From Sphingomonas glaciei (GTDB taxonomy: Bacteria > Pseudomonadota > Alphaproteobacteria > Sphingomonadales > Sphingomonadaceae): a stretch of DNA of 64,000 bases. Location: positions 1,883,501 through 1,947,500 of the forward strand of contig NZ_CP097253.1 in the NCBI RefSeq assembly GCF_023380025.1. Reading direction: 5' to 3'. Position numbers and translations under genes: made by a program. The notes under the pieces are model-generated. The model was not told the origin of the DNA, did not search any database, and worked only from the letters and a program-made list of their open reading frames with translations. Of this stretch, positions 48,197 through 56,751 are shown one piece after another. Every line of letters begins with the position of its first letter. The first letter of the stretch is position 1.

Positions 48197-49948
48197 CTGG
48201 AAGTTGCTCATCCGCCGCGGCCGCGGCTCACGCTCAATGTCGGCATCACAGGGCATCGGGCTTCCATCCTTCCCACCGACCTGATCGACGATCTGGTCCC
48301 CGTCGTCGACGAGGTGTTCCGCCAGCTGGCAGCGGGGATGAACCGCCTGCATGCGCGGGAACGAGCCTTGTTCGATCCCGCTCCGCCCCAGCTGCGGCTG
48401 CACACGCCGCTCGCGTCGGGCGCCGATCAACTGGCGGCCCGGGGCGCGCGGGCAAGCGCGTTCGAGATCCGTGCCCTGCTGCCCTTCGCCCCCGACGACT
48501 ATCGCGCTGACTTCACCGGACGGGCCGAGCGCGCCGACTTCGAGCGCGAGCTGAGTGCCGCCGACCAGTTGTTCTCGCTTCCCGGACAGCGGTCCGACGA
48601 AGAGGGCGCCTATGTCCTGGTCGGCAAGGCCGTCGTCGCCGCGGCCGATATCCTAGTCGCAATCTGGGACGGCGGCGCCGCGAACGGGCCTGGCGGGACC
48701 GGGCACGTGGTCGACCAGGCGCTCGCCAACGGCGTGCCGATCATCCATCTGCTGGTCGATCGCGACGGCGGGCAAAGCGGCACGCTTCGCCTGCTGTCCG
48801 ACGGCGAAGTCGGCGCCCCTAGGGTCAGCCCCTTCGGCACGCCGGACACCTATGACGCGCTGCTTGGCGATACCCTGCTTCCGCATACGGCCGACGAACG
48901 ACAGCACATCACCGATTATTATGCCGAGACCACCCGGCGCCATAACTGGCGGCTGGAATATCCCCTTCTGCTCACCACCCTGTTCGTGAAAAGCCTGCCC
49001 CGCGCCGCCTGGCGCGAGGCGCCGCCCCCCGCCTCCGACCGGGTCCGCCGCCCCGATCTCGCGACCTATGCCTGGGCCAATCTGCTCGCCATCCGCTACG
49101 CCCAGATGTTCCGCAGCGGGCATGTCGCCAATTACGTCCTGTCCGCATCGGCGGTGCTGCTGGCGCTGGTCGGGCTGCTGCTTCCCGCGGCCAAGGTGTA
49201 TCTGGTGATCGCCGAACTGGGCGCCATCGCCCTGCTGTTCCGCAACACACGTGCGGGGACGGAGGGCGACTGGCACCGCCGCTGGCTGCAGTACCGGCAC
49301 TTGGCGGAGTCGCTGCGTCCGCTCTACTTCCTCAAGGGCACCGGCCTGATCAGCACGCCGTTCCGAAGCGACTTCGTCCGCGGCAATGCCCACTGCGAGA
49401 CCGGCGCCGACTGGACCCGCTGGTATGCGGCGGCAGTCTGGCGCGAGATGGACAGCCCGACCGGATCGATCGGCCCATCCGAGACGGCCACCTTGGCGCG
49501 CCAATTCAGCGAAGAACAGATCATCCCGCAGGCCGAGTATCACCGCATCAACGCCGCGCGGATGAGCAAGCTCGACCACCGCCTGCACGAGGTCGGAAAC
49601 TTCCTGATCGGCGCGGTGATCTGCGTCTGCTGCCTCTACCTCGTCGGCTATGTCCTCATCCACGACGTCGCCAAGTCGCTGACCAACGCCTTCATCTTCC
49701 TCACCGCAGGCCTTCCAGCCGTCGGCGCCGCCATCTTCGGCCTGCGCGGACACGGCGAGCATCTGCTTGCGGCCAGCCGCTCGGTCAGCTCCGCCACCGC
49801 ACTCGATGCTTCCGCGGCGCGGCTCGGCAAGGTATCCGACGCGGAAGGCCTGTCCCGAGAGTTCGAGCATGCGGCATCGATCATGCTCGCGGATCTCAAC
49901 GAATGGACGATCGCCTATCGCGAACGCTCGCTGGAAATCCCCGCCTGA
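48197..49948 (+). CDS. SLOG-like domain protein with SLATT-like membrane region
   Basis: Predicted 583-residue protein if read from CTG 48197, which follows an AAGGGGGG site. The nucleotide-binding SLOG signature GITGHR is encoded at 48242-48259, upstream of the first conventional start (GTG 48314), so that start would destroy the fold. Further SLOG elements are LASGADQLAARGA and VAIWDGGAANGPGGTGHVVDQA. The C-terminal half has two helix pairs (about 312-349 and 466-515) with WHRRWLQYRHLAESLR between, reminiscent of SLATT/2TM effectors. No stop separates it from the TIR-FHA frame except TGA 48170. Confidence 0.75.
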   Translation: MEVAHPPRPRLTLNVGITGHRASILPTDLIDDLVPVVDEVFRQLAAGMNRLHARERALFDPAPPQLRLHTPLASGADQLAARGARASAFEIRALLPFAPDDYRADFTGRAERADFERELSAADQLFSLPGQRSDEEGAYVLVGKAVVAAADILVAIWDGGAANGPGGTGHVVDQALANGVPIIHLLVDRDGGQSGTLRLLSDGEVGAPRVSPFGTPDTYDALLGDTLLPHTADERQHITDYYAETTRRHNWRLEYPLLLTTLFVKSLPRAAWREAPPPASDRVRRPDLATYAWANLLAIRYAQMFRSGHVANYVLSASAVLLALVGLLLPAAKVYLVIAELGAIALLFRNTRAGTEGDWHRRWLQYRHLAESLRPLYFLKGTGLISTPFRSDFVRGNAHCETGADWTRWYAAAVWREMDSPTGSIGPSETATLARQFSEEQIIPQAEYHRINAARMSKLDHRLHEVGNFLIGAVICVCCLYLVGYVLIHDVAKSLTNAFIFLTAGLPAVGAAIFGLRGHGEHLLAASRSVSSATALDASAARLGKVSDAEGLSREFEHAASIMLADLNEWTIAYRERSLEIPA

Positions 49949-50398
49949 TCAGATCTTCTCGCCCGGGCCCTGGCGCCCCCACAGCCGCTCCATGATCAGG
50001 TAGGTGAAGGACGCGCTCCAGGCGACCAGCACCAGTCCGTTTAAGGCCTCGAGACCAGCGACGATCCGGATGTTGCCATGCGGTAGGATGTCACCGATGC
50101 CGAGCGTCGTGTAGGACGCGATCGAGAAATAGAAATGGTCTGCGAACCAGCCGGGCCCGCCGACGATCGCACCGGTCAGTTCGCCCTCCCCTGCCCAGTC
50201 CAGCAGCGATAGGCCGAGCGCGTAGAGGACCACCTCCACTAGGTGCGCCAGGAAGATCACGGTGAGGATGATCGGAAACGGGTGACGTATCTTGTCCTGG
50301 CGCCGGTAGATCCAGCGACCGAGGCGTTCGAGCGTCCATAAGTGGATCAGGAAGCAGCCGCCGATCAGGCCGATCGCCACCACGAAGGTCAGCAGCAT
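49949..50398 (-). CDS. Small two-pore-helix ion channel
   Basis: Predicted 149-residue membrane protein of the Ion_trans_2 type. Helices about 3-20, 42-63 and 112-135 surround a pore loop YFSIASYTTLGIGDILP; the selectivity filter TTLGIGD departs slightly from TVGYGD, so K+ selectivity is likely but not certain. Start ATG 50396-50398. It lies 40 bases downstream of the Ser/Thr kinase gene on the same strand, and its stop directly abuts the stop of the convergent SLOG gene. Confidence 0.85.
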   Translation of the reverse strand: MLLTFVVAIGLIGGCFLIHLWTLERLGRWIYRRQDKIRHPFPIILTVIFLAHLVEVVLYALGLSLLDWAGEGELTGAIVGGPGWFADHFYFSIASYTTLGIGDILPHGNIRIVAGLEALNGLVLVAWSASFTYLIMERLWGRQGPGEKI

Positions 50399-50438
50399 CG
50401 TTGGTCCTCTGCGAAGGGTGCGTGAAGTACCGCGCCGA

Positions 50439-52667
50439 TTATTGCGCTTGGGTCTGCTTGACGAGGAACACGAGATAGGCCCGGGTACGCTTGGCACTCG
50501 TGATGATGGTGTCGGCCTGTGCGTTGGTCGTCGCCGTTCGCGCGGACCGCTTCAGCACCTTCAGATAATCGTCATAGCCGCGCGCCAGGCGGCCATTCTC
50601 GCCGCGATCGGCCCGCATCACCTGCCGCGCCATGCCGCGCGCTTCGTCGATGATGCCGTTCATCTCGCCCAGCTTCGCCGCCGACGCCGCTCCGGCCGCG
50701 CTCGCAACCGGCGCTGCAGTTGTCGGCGCGGCCGGCTTCGCAGTCGATGTGGCCGCGGCGACAGCCTTTGGCAGGGCGGCGGCCCTGGCCGGGGGCTCCC
50801 GCTCGACCTTCGTCTGCACCGCTGCCAACTTGGCGGTCGGGACGCTGGCCAGTGTCGCCCGCCAGGCGCGATACCTGCCCAGCATCTCACGCGCCGCGGC
50901 GGACGAGGCGGCCGCGTCCGCCGCCCCGTTCACTGCCTGCGCGGCGGTCTGGAACTCCCCCGACTGGCCGTTCAGGCGCGACAGGTAGGACCGTTCCGCC
51001 GAACTGCTCGGGACGGCAGTGCCGCCCGGATCGGTCCACGGAGCAGCGCCCGCCAGTCGCTGCCGCCGCAGCGTCGCATCCTCGGCCAGCACGGCCGCAA
51101 AGGCCTTGTCGGCGGTCAGCGCAGCCTCGTTCATCGAGGCCTGCAAGGCGGCCGCCTCGCCTGACCGGGCCGGATCGCCGAGCAGCGTCTGCACCTGCGC
51201 CTGGTCACCGGCCAGCTTCTCGCTCGCCGCAGTCAGTGCCGCGATCGCGCTGTCCGGCGCGCCCGCCGCGCGAGCCTCTTCGGCCAGCGCCTTGAGGCCG
51301 GGCGCGAGCATTCCCGTATCCGGTCCCGAGTAAGTGGCAACAGCTGCAGGAGCGCCGGTAGCCGGTCCCGCAGGCGCGGTCAGCGCGTCCGTGTTGGTCC
51401 TCGGCATCAAGCTCCAGCCAGCCGCGCCGACCGCCACGACCGCGGCGACGGCTGCTGCGATCAAAGGCCCCTTCTTGCGACCCGCAGCCGCAGGCGAGGG
51501 CACAGGCGCGGCAGCGGGCTTGCGGACCGGCTCGGCTAGCTTGGCCGGCGGCTCCTCCTTGACTACCGCCGGGACGACAGGCTCCGCGGACTTGCGCGCG
51601 ACGCCCGTCTCGTGGCCGGCGCGCTTGAACCTGGCTTCGCCCGGCGTGTCCGGGACATTGGTCTCGATCGGCACGTCGGCCACGTCGGCGGGCGGCGCGA
51701 CCGGAACGATCTCCTGCACCGCCACCTCGTTGATGGTGAAGCGCGTGCGCTCCTCATCCTCGCTGTCCGCGCCGGCCGCCGCCCCTTGCGGGAACAGCGC
51801 CAGCCATTGGGTGATCGATTGCGGCCGCTCCTCGGGCTTGATCGTCATCGCGGTGTCGATCGCGGCCAGGAACTTCTTGCTGTAGCCGGGCCACTTGCCG
51901 GCGCCGAGCGGCTGCCCCTGCCCGCCATGAAGCCGCTCCAGCACCTCGGGCGGTTTGGTCCCGGTGACGCACTCGTAAAGCACCACGCCGAGCGCGTAGA
52001 TGTCGGTCCACGGGCCCTGCTGGTAGGTTTTCACATATTGTTCGATCGCCGCGTAGGGCGGGGTGTGGAAGGTGACCTGGGTGCTGGTCGCCTCCGCGGT
52101 GTCGAACCGGGCGGAGCCGAAGTCGATCAGGACCGACCGGCCTTCGGGGGTGATCAGGATGTTTGGCGGCTTGATGTCGCGGTGGAGCACGCCGACCCGG
52201 TGCGCCCGGTCGAGTCCCTCGGAGATCGGCGCGATGATGTCCCACAGGCTGCGCTCGTTGAAGCGCCCGCCGTTCTTCAGCAGGCGCGACAGCGAGGTCC
52301 CGTCCTCGAAGTCCATCACCATATAGGCGGTGCCGTGAATCTCGAACAGGCTGCGAACGCTGACGATGTTGGGGTGCCGGCTGGGGGTGGAGAGGTTCCA
52401 CAGCAGCTTGGCTTCCTCAACGAACTTCTTCAGGCCGAGCGCATGGACTTCCTCGGCATCGGAATCGATCGGGACGACCGTCGCTTCCTCGTCGCGCTCG
52501 CTGATCGAACTCGGGAAATATTCCTTAATCGCGACCAGTTCGTTGAAGTAAATTCCGCGCGCCTTGTAGACGATGCCGAAGCCGCCGACTCCAAGCACCT
52601 CTTCCAGCCGCCACTCGCGAAGCACGGTCCCCGGCGGCAGGGCCTTGTTCGAATACGCCTTGCTCAT
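50439..52667 (-). CDS. Membrane Ser/Thr protein kinase
   Basis: Predicted 742-residue kinase. The Hanks-type domain (about 18-295) is complete: glycine loop GVGGFG (26-31), Lys48, HRDIKPPN (162-169) and DFG (182-184). A charged Pro/Ala-rich linker precedes one membrane helix (about 399-420) and an Ala-rich helical extracytoplasmic region to the end. A threonine pair in EERTRFTINEV (305-315) sits in an acidic context suited to FHA binding, which is speculative. Divergent from a PP2C phosphatase, and upstream of the ion channel gene. Confidence 0.93.
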   Translation of the reverse strand: MSKAYSNKALPPGTVLREWRLEEVLGVGGFGIVYKARGIYFNELVAIKEYFPSSISERDEEATVVPIDSDAEEVHALGLKKFVEEAKLLWNLSTPSRHPNIVSVRSLFEIHGTAYMVMDFEDGTSLSRLLKNGGRFNERSLWDIIAPISEGLDRAHRVGVLHRDIKPPNILITPEGRSVLIDFGSARFDTAEATSTQVTFHTPPYAAIEQYVKTYQQGPWTDIYALGVVLYECVTGTKPPEVLERLHGGQGQPLGAGKWPGYSKKFLAAIDTAMTIKPEERPQSITQWLALFPQGAAAGADSEDEERTRFTINEVAVQEIVPVAPPADVADVPIETNVPDTPGEARFKRAGHETGVARKSAEPVVPAVVKEEPPAKLAEPVRKPAAAPVPSPAAAGRKKGPLIAAAVAAVVAVGAAGWSLMPRTNTDALTAPAGPATGAPAAVATYSGPDTGMLAPGLKALAEEARAAGAPDSAIAALTAASEKLAGDQAQVQTLLGDPARSGEAAALQASMNEAALTADKAFAAVLAEDATLRRQRLAGAAPWTDPGGTAVPSSSAERSYLSRLNGQSGEFQTAAQAVNGAADAAASSAAAREMLGRYRAWRATLASVPTAKLAAVQTKVEREPPARAAALPKAVAAATSTAKPAAPTTAAPVASAAGAASAAKLGEMNGIIDEARGMARQVMRADRGENGRLARGYDDYLKVLKRSARTATTNAQADTIITSAKRTRAYLVFLVKQTQAQ

Positions 52668-52757
52668 GCGCGACCAGCCCCCACGAAGCTGTTAACCGGG
52701 ATCGCATAAACGGCTTGCAAATGCTAGTCACCCGGACGCGGCAGCGGGGTGCACTCC

Positions 52758-53471
52758 ATGGGCTTTCAATGCGTCAGTCGGACCCACGTGGGACTCAAGC
52801 GCCGGATCAACGAGGATGCGCTTATGGTCCGGACCGAGCGCGGCCTGTGGGCGGTGGCGGACGGCATGGGCGGGCACGAGGCCGGGGATGTCGCCAGCAG
52901 CAAGACCGCCCAAGCCCTGCAGCAACTTCCGATCGTCTACGACATCGATGAACTGGTCGATGCCGCCGCCGCCGCACTGTTCAAGATCAACCACGAACTG
53001 ATCGTCCTCGCGCGCGGTGAAGGCCTGCCCCGAACGATCGGCAGCACGGTGGTCGGCCTCGCCATCGCCGGCCCCGAGTGCAGGTGCTTCTGGGCCGGGG
53101 ACAGCAGGGCCTATCGCCTGCGCGCCGGCAAGCTGGTCCAATTGTCGCGCGATCACAGCCTGGTGCAGGAACTGGTTAGCGCCGGGATGTTGCGCCCCGA
53201 CGAGGCGCTGGATCATCCCCAGTCCAATGTCGTCACCCGCGCGGTCGGCGTAACGGAGGAACTAAGGCTGGAGATCGTCTCGGGTGATGCACAGGACGGC
53301 GATCTCTTCCTGCTCGCCAGCGATGGCCTGACCCGGGTGGTCCCCGACGACGAGATAGCCGACGAGCTGTCTGGCAGCTCGCTCGACGCTGTTGCCGATC
53401 GGCTGATCGAACTGGTGCTGCATCGGGGCGCTCCCGACAACGTGTCGCTGATCCTCATCCGCAAGGACTGA
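52758..53471 (+). CDS. PP2C-family Ser/Thr phosphatase
   Basis: Predicted 237-residue metal-dependent phosphatase. Motifs RRINEDALMV with Asp20, VADGMGGHEAGD with Asp35, WAGDSRAYRL, LASDGLT and GAPDNVSLILI are intact. Start ATG 52758 fits a GGGG site; a GTG at 52749 is in frame. Divergent from the kinase gene (about 90 bases), the usual pairing for reversing kinase output. No type VI secretion genes are near. Confidence 0.93.
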   Translation: MGFQCVSRTHVGLKRRINEDALMVRTERGLWAVADGMGGHEAGDVASSKTAQALQQLPIVYDIDELVDAAAAALFKINHELIVLARGEGLPRTIGSTVVGLAIAGPECRCFWAGDSRAYRLRAGKLVQLSRDHSLVQELVSAGMLRPDEALDHPQSNVVTRAVGVTEELRLEIVSGDAQDGDLFLLASDGLTRVVPDDEIADELSGSSLDAVADRLIELVLHRGAPDNVSLILIRKD

Positions 53472-53482
53472 TACGCGCCTCT

Positions 53483-54352
53483 TCAGCCCTGCGATTGCGA
53501 CTGCCAGTTTCCACCCCGGCCCTGCCGCTGCGATTGGCGCTTGAGCGCCGTGCGGGTGACCTGGACTTCGACCGTCATGTCCTCCTGGCCGCCACCGCGC
53601 CGGGTGCCGACGATCGGCGACACGTCGGCGAAGTCCAGCCCGGAAGCGACACGCACATAGGCATCGTCGGCGCAGATGCCGTTGGTCGGGTCGAACGCGA
53701 CCCAGCCGAGGTTGTCGACCCACGCTTCGGTCCAGGCGTGGCTGGCAGGCTGGGTGCCGGCCCCGTCGCGGCGATAGAGATGGCCGGACACGTAGCGGGC
53801 GGGAATATTGCCGGCGCGCGCCGCGGCGATGAAGATGTGGGCGTAATCCTGGCACACCCCGCGCCCGGCGGCCAAGGCATCGGCGGCACTGGTCGAGACG
53901 ACGGAAGTCGCCGCATCGAACGTCATCCGCTCGGCCAGGCTGGCGCTGAGAGCATGGAGGCGATCGAGCGGTGACGAAACCCTGGCCGCGACTTCCTTCG
54001 CAAAGGCACGGATCGCGTCATCGGGCATAGTCAGCGCCGTCGGGCGCAGGAACACCCCCGGCGGAAGATCGCTCGATAGGCCCGAGACCACCCCGGCGCG
54101 ATCGTCGGTCACCACCTGCCCCTTGGCGGTGATCGTCAGGGTGGTGACCGGCTGGTCGACATACAGCGCGGTCAGGCAATTGCCGTAGCCGTCGCGCGAT
54201 TCCCGCAGGCGGGCGTCGCAGTCGACGTCGATCCGCCAGTCGAGCACCGTCTGGTTGAGGCAGCTTTGCGGTGTCAGCCGAAGCATCTGCACCGCCGCGG
54301 CCAGCGGCCGGGTGAAGCGATAGCGCGTGCGATGGCTGATCGTCAGGTGCAT
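53483..54352 (-). CDS. Transglutaminase-like cysteine peptidase family protein
   Basis: Predicted 289-residue cytoplasmic protein with an N-terminal beta domain (HLTISHRTRYRF, about 1-90) and a transglutaminase core with the Cys of GRGVCQDYAH, the His of SHAWTEAWV and the Asp of FDPTNG. A Gln/Arg-rich tail ends the protein. Its start overlaps the alpha-E gene stop (ATGA). Part of the alpha-E/ATP-grasp cluster. Confidence 0.9.
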   Translation of the reverse strand: MHLTISHRTRYRFTRPLAAAVQMLRLTPQSCLNQTVLDWRIDVDCDARLRESRDGYGNCLTALYVDQPVTTLTITAKGQVVTDDRAGVVSGLSSDLPPGVFLRPTALTMPDDAIRAFAKEVAARVSSPLDRLHALSASLAERMTFDAATSVVSTSAADALAAGRGVCQDYAHIFIAAARAGNIPARYVSGHLYRRDGAGTQPASHAWTEAWVDNLGWVAFDPTNGICADDAYVRVASGLDFADVSPIVGTRRGGGQEDMTVEVQVTRTALKRQSQRQGRGGNWQSQSQG

Positions 54353-55293
54353 CAGGGAAACCGGAACTGCTGCGAGATGGCGGTATCGACCTGTGCATTC
54401 TCGTCGATGCTGTCCTTCAGGAATTCGTGAAGGCCGTTGCGGAACACCTCGTCGATGTTGGTTTCGGACAATCGCGAATGCCGCAGGCGCGCCAGGCGGT
54501 CGGCCTCACCCTGCCGCCCCGTCCGGCCCCCGATCTCGGCCAGCAGGTCGACGACCTCGGCGGCCGAGCCGGTGATCGAGCGCGGCAGCTCGCTGCGGAA
54601 CAGCAGCAGGTCGGCGACCAGCCACGGCTTGGGCGTGTCGTGATAGAACAGGCGGTAGGCGTTGCGCGCCGAGACCGTCTGCAGGATCGCAGTCCACTGG
54701 TCATGGTCGAGCACGCCGCCGACCTTCTGCCCCTTGGGCAGCAGGAGGTAATATTTGACGTCGAGCAGGCGAGCGCTGTTGTCCCCGCGCTCGATCGCCG
54801 AGCCGAGGCGCATGAACCAGAAGCCTTCGTGACGCAGCATGCGCGCCAGGGCGCCCTCGAACCCGCGGCTGTTGGCCTTGAGGGTTTCGACCAAAGCCAG
54901 GGTATTCTGGATTCCGCCTGGGCTGGTGCGGTCGCCGACGTCCAGCCAGGCCCGGTTGATCGCCTGCCACACCTCCGAAGACAAGGCGTTGCGCGCCGAC
55001 CGTGCGTTGTCGCGGGCCCGCGAAAGGCAGGAGCGGATCGAGTTGGGGTTTTCCATGTCGAGCGCGAGCGTTCGGCAGACGTTGAACGTCGTCGCGCCGG
55101 GCGATGCGGTCTCTCCCGGCGCAGGCCCGCGGCCGACCACCGCGAGCGCGCTTTCCCAGGTCGCGCTGGCGGCGTCGGCGCCATAGGATAGCGACGACAG
55201 GCGCAGGGTCGCCTCGATCAGCCGGGTGGTGAATTCGGCGCGCTCCATGTAGCGCCCGATCCAGTAGAGGTTAGCCGCCGTACGGGAGAGCAT
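54352..55293 (-). CDS. Alpha-E domain protein
   Basis: Predicted 313-residue all-helical protein that begins MLSRTAANLYWIGRYMERAE, the hallmark of the alpha-E family (DUF403). Such proteins occur next to circularly permuted ATP-grasp enzymes and transglutaminases and are thought to join in making or attaching a peptide; no activity is known. Start ATG 55291-55293, inside the 3' end of the ATP-grasp gene (23-base overlap). Confidence 0.92.
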   Translation of the reverse strand: MLSRTAANLYWIGRYMERAEFTTRLIEATLRLSSLSYGADAASATWESALAVVGRGPAPGETASPGATTFNVCRTLALDMENPNSIRSCLSRARDNARSARNALSSEVWQAINRAWLDVGDRTSPGGIQNTLALVETLKANSRGFEGALARMLRHEGFWFMRLGSAIERGDNSARLLDVKYYLLLPKGQKVGGVLDHDQWTAILQTVSARNAYRLFYHDTPKPWLVADLLLFRSELPRSITGSAAEVVDLLAEIGGRTGRQGEADRLARLRHSRLSETNIDEVFRNGLHEFLKDSIDENAQVDTAISQQFRFP

Positions 55294-56749
55294 GTTGCTC
55301 CTCCTCGTCGCCATTGGCCGGCGGCGCGGCGATGATCAGGCTGTCCTTGGTGCCCCCGCCCTGGCTCGAATTGACGACCAGCGATCCCTCTTCCAGCGCA
55401 ACCCGGGTGAGGCCGCCGGGAACGATGGTCACGCGATCGGCGCCGCTCAGGATGAACGGCCGGAAATCGACATGGCGCGGTGCGATTCCGGCGTCGGTCA
55501 GCGTCGGCACCGTCGACAGAGCCAGCGTCGGCTGCGCGATATAGCGCTGCGGTTCGGCTGTCAGCGCGGTCCGGAAGTCGGCAATTTCCTGTTTCGAAGC
55601 AGTCGGACCGACCAGCATCCCGTAGCCGCCCGATCCGTCGACTAGCTTCACCACCAGCTGCTCGAGATGGTCGAGCGTATAGCGCAGCGCCTCCGCCTCG
55701 CGGCAGCGGAAGGTCTCGACATTGGGGAGCAGCGCTTCACCGCCCATGTAATAGCGGACGATCTCCGGCATGAAGCTGTAGACCGCCTTGTCGTCGGCGA
55801 TTCCCGTGCCCGGCGCGTTGACGATGGTCACGTTGCCTGCGCGATAGGCCGCCATCAGTCCGGGGACGCCAAGCCCGCTGTCCGGCCTGAACACCAGCGG
55901 ATCGAGGAAGGCGTCGTCGACCCGGCGATAGATGACGTCGACCCGGACCGGCCCCTCGATCGTGCGCATGTAGACGATGTCGTCCGCGACCTCGAGATCG
56001 CGGCCCTCGACCAGCTCGATCCCCATGCTGTCGGCAAGGAAGCTGTGCTCGTAGAAGGCGCTGTTGTAATGGCCCGGGGTGAGAAGGACGCAGACCGGAT
56101 CCTGCGATCCGCGCGGCGCGACCGAATAGAGCATGTCGCGCAAGAGGTCGGGATAGATGTCGATCGGCTGCACTGCGAGCTGCGCGAACAATTCGGGGCA
56201 GAGCCGCAGCATCGCCTCGCGATTCTCGAGCATGTAGGACACGCCGGACGGCGTTCGGGCATTGTCCTCGAGGACGAAGAAGTCGTCGGCGCCAGTGCGG
56301 ACGATGTCGATCCCGCAGATGTGGGTGTAGATGCCGTGCGGCGGCGCGGCGCCGTTGGCAGGAACGCAGAATTGCGGATTGCCGAGGATGACGTCCTCTG
56401 GGACAACCTTGTCCTTGAGGATGTGCCGCGGCCCGTAGACGTCGGCGACAAAGGCATTAAGCGCACGGACCCGCTGCTCGAGCCCGCGCGACAATTTGTC
56501 CCACTCGGCGGATGTGAACAGCCGCGGGATGATGTCGAACGGTATGATCCGCTCCCCCGCCTCCTCATCCCCATAGACATTGAAGGTGATGCCGAGATTG
56601 CGGAAGGCGGCTTCGGCGGTGGCCTGGCGCCGGGCCAGTTCCGTGACCGGAGTATTCTTTACCCAGTCGCCAAGCTGCTCGAACCCGGCACGCGCGGTCT
56701 CGCCGCGGCCCTGCCCCCACAATTCGTCAAAGGCCTTGCGCGCCGCCAT
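55271..56749 (-). CDS. Circularly permuted ATP-grasp enzyme
   Basis: Predicted 492-residue protein of the circularly permuted ATP-grasp type 2 family (DUF404/407-like), with FNVYGDEEAGERIIPFD, FVLEDNARTPSGVSYMLENRE, YHNSAF-type loop (PGHYNSAFYEH) and VVKLVDGSGGYGM. It should form a peptide-like bond using ATP; substrate and product are unknown. First gene of a tight ATP-grasp/alpha-E/transglutaminase run, two bases from the M3 peptidase gene. Confidence 0.92.
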   Translation of the reverse strand: MAARKAFDELWGQGRGETARAGFEQLGDWVKNTPVTELARRQATAEAAFRNLGITFNVYGDEEAGERIIPFDIIPRLFTSAEWDKLSRGLEQRVRALNAFVADVYGPRHILKDKVVPEDVILGNPQFCVPANGAAPPHGIYTHICGIDIVRTGADDFFVLEDNARTPSGVSYMLENREAMLRLCPELFAQLAVQPIDIYPDLLRDMLYSVAPRGSQDPVCVLLTPGHYNSAFYEHSFLADSMGIELVEGRDLEVADDIVYMRTIEGPVRVDVIYRRVDDAFLDPLVFRPDSGLGVPGLMAAYRAGNVTIVNAPGTGIADDKAVYSFMPEIVRYYMGGEALLPNVETFRCREAEALRYTLDHLEQLVVKLVDGSGGYGMLVGPTASKQEIADFRTALTAEPQRYIAQPTLALSTVPTLTDAGIAPRHVDFRPFILSGADRVTIVPGGLTRVALEEGSLVVNSSQGGGTKDSLIIAAPPANGDEEEQHALPYGG

Positions 56750-56751
56750 CG

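Noticed and set aside
47261-49948. Canonical Thoeris (ThsA/ThsB)
   Set aside because: No SIR2 or Macro domain effector is present; only the TIR-to-SLOG logic is shared, so the name is not applied.
47261-53471. Type VI secretion regulatory module (PpkA/PppA/Fha)
   Set aside because: A kinase, a phosphatase and an FHA protein are there, but no tss structural gene is in the window and the FHA is fused to TIR, not to a T6SS Fha protein.
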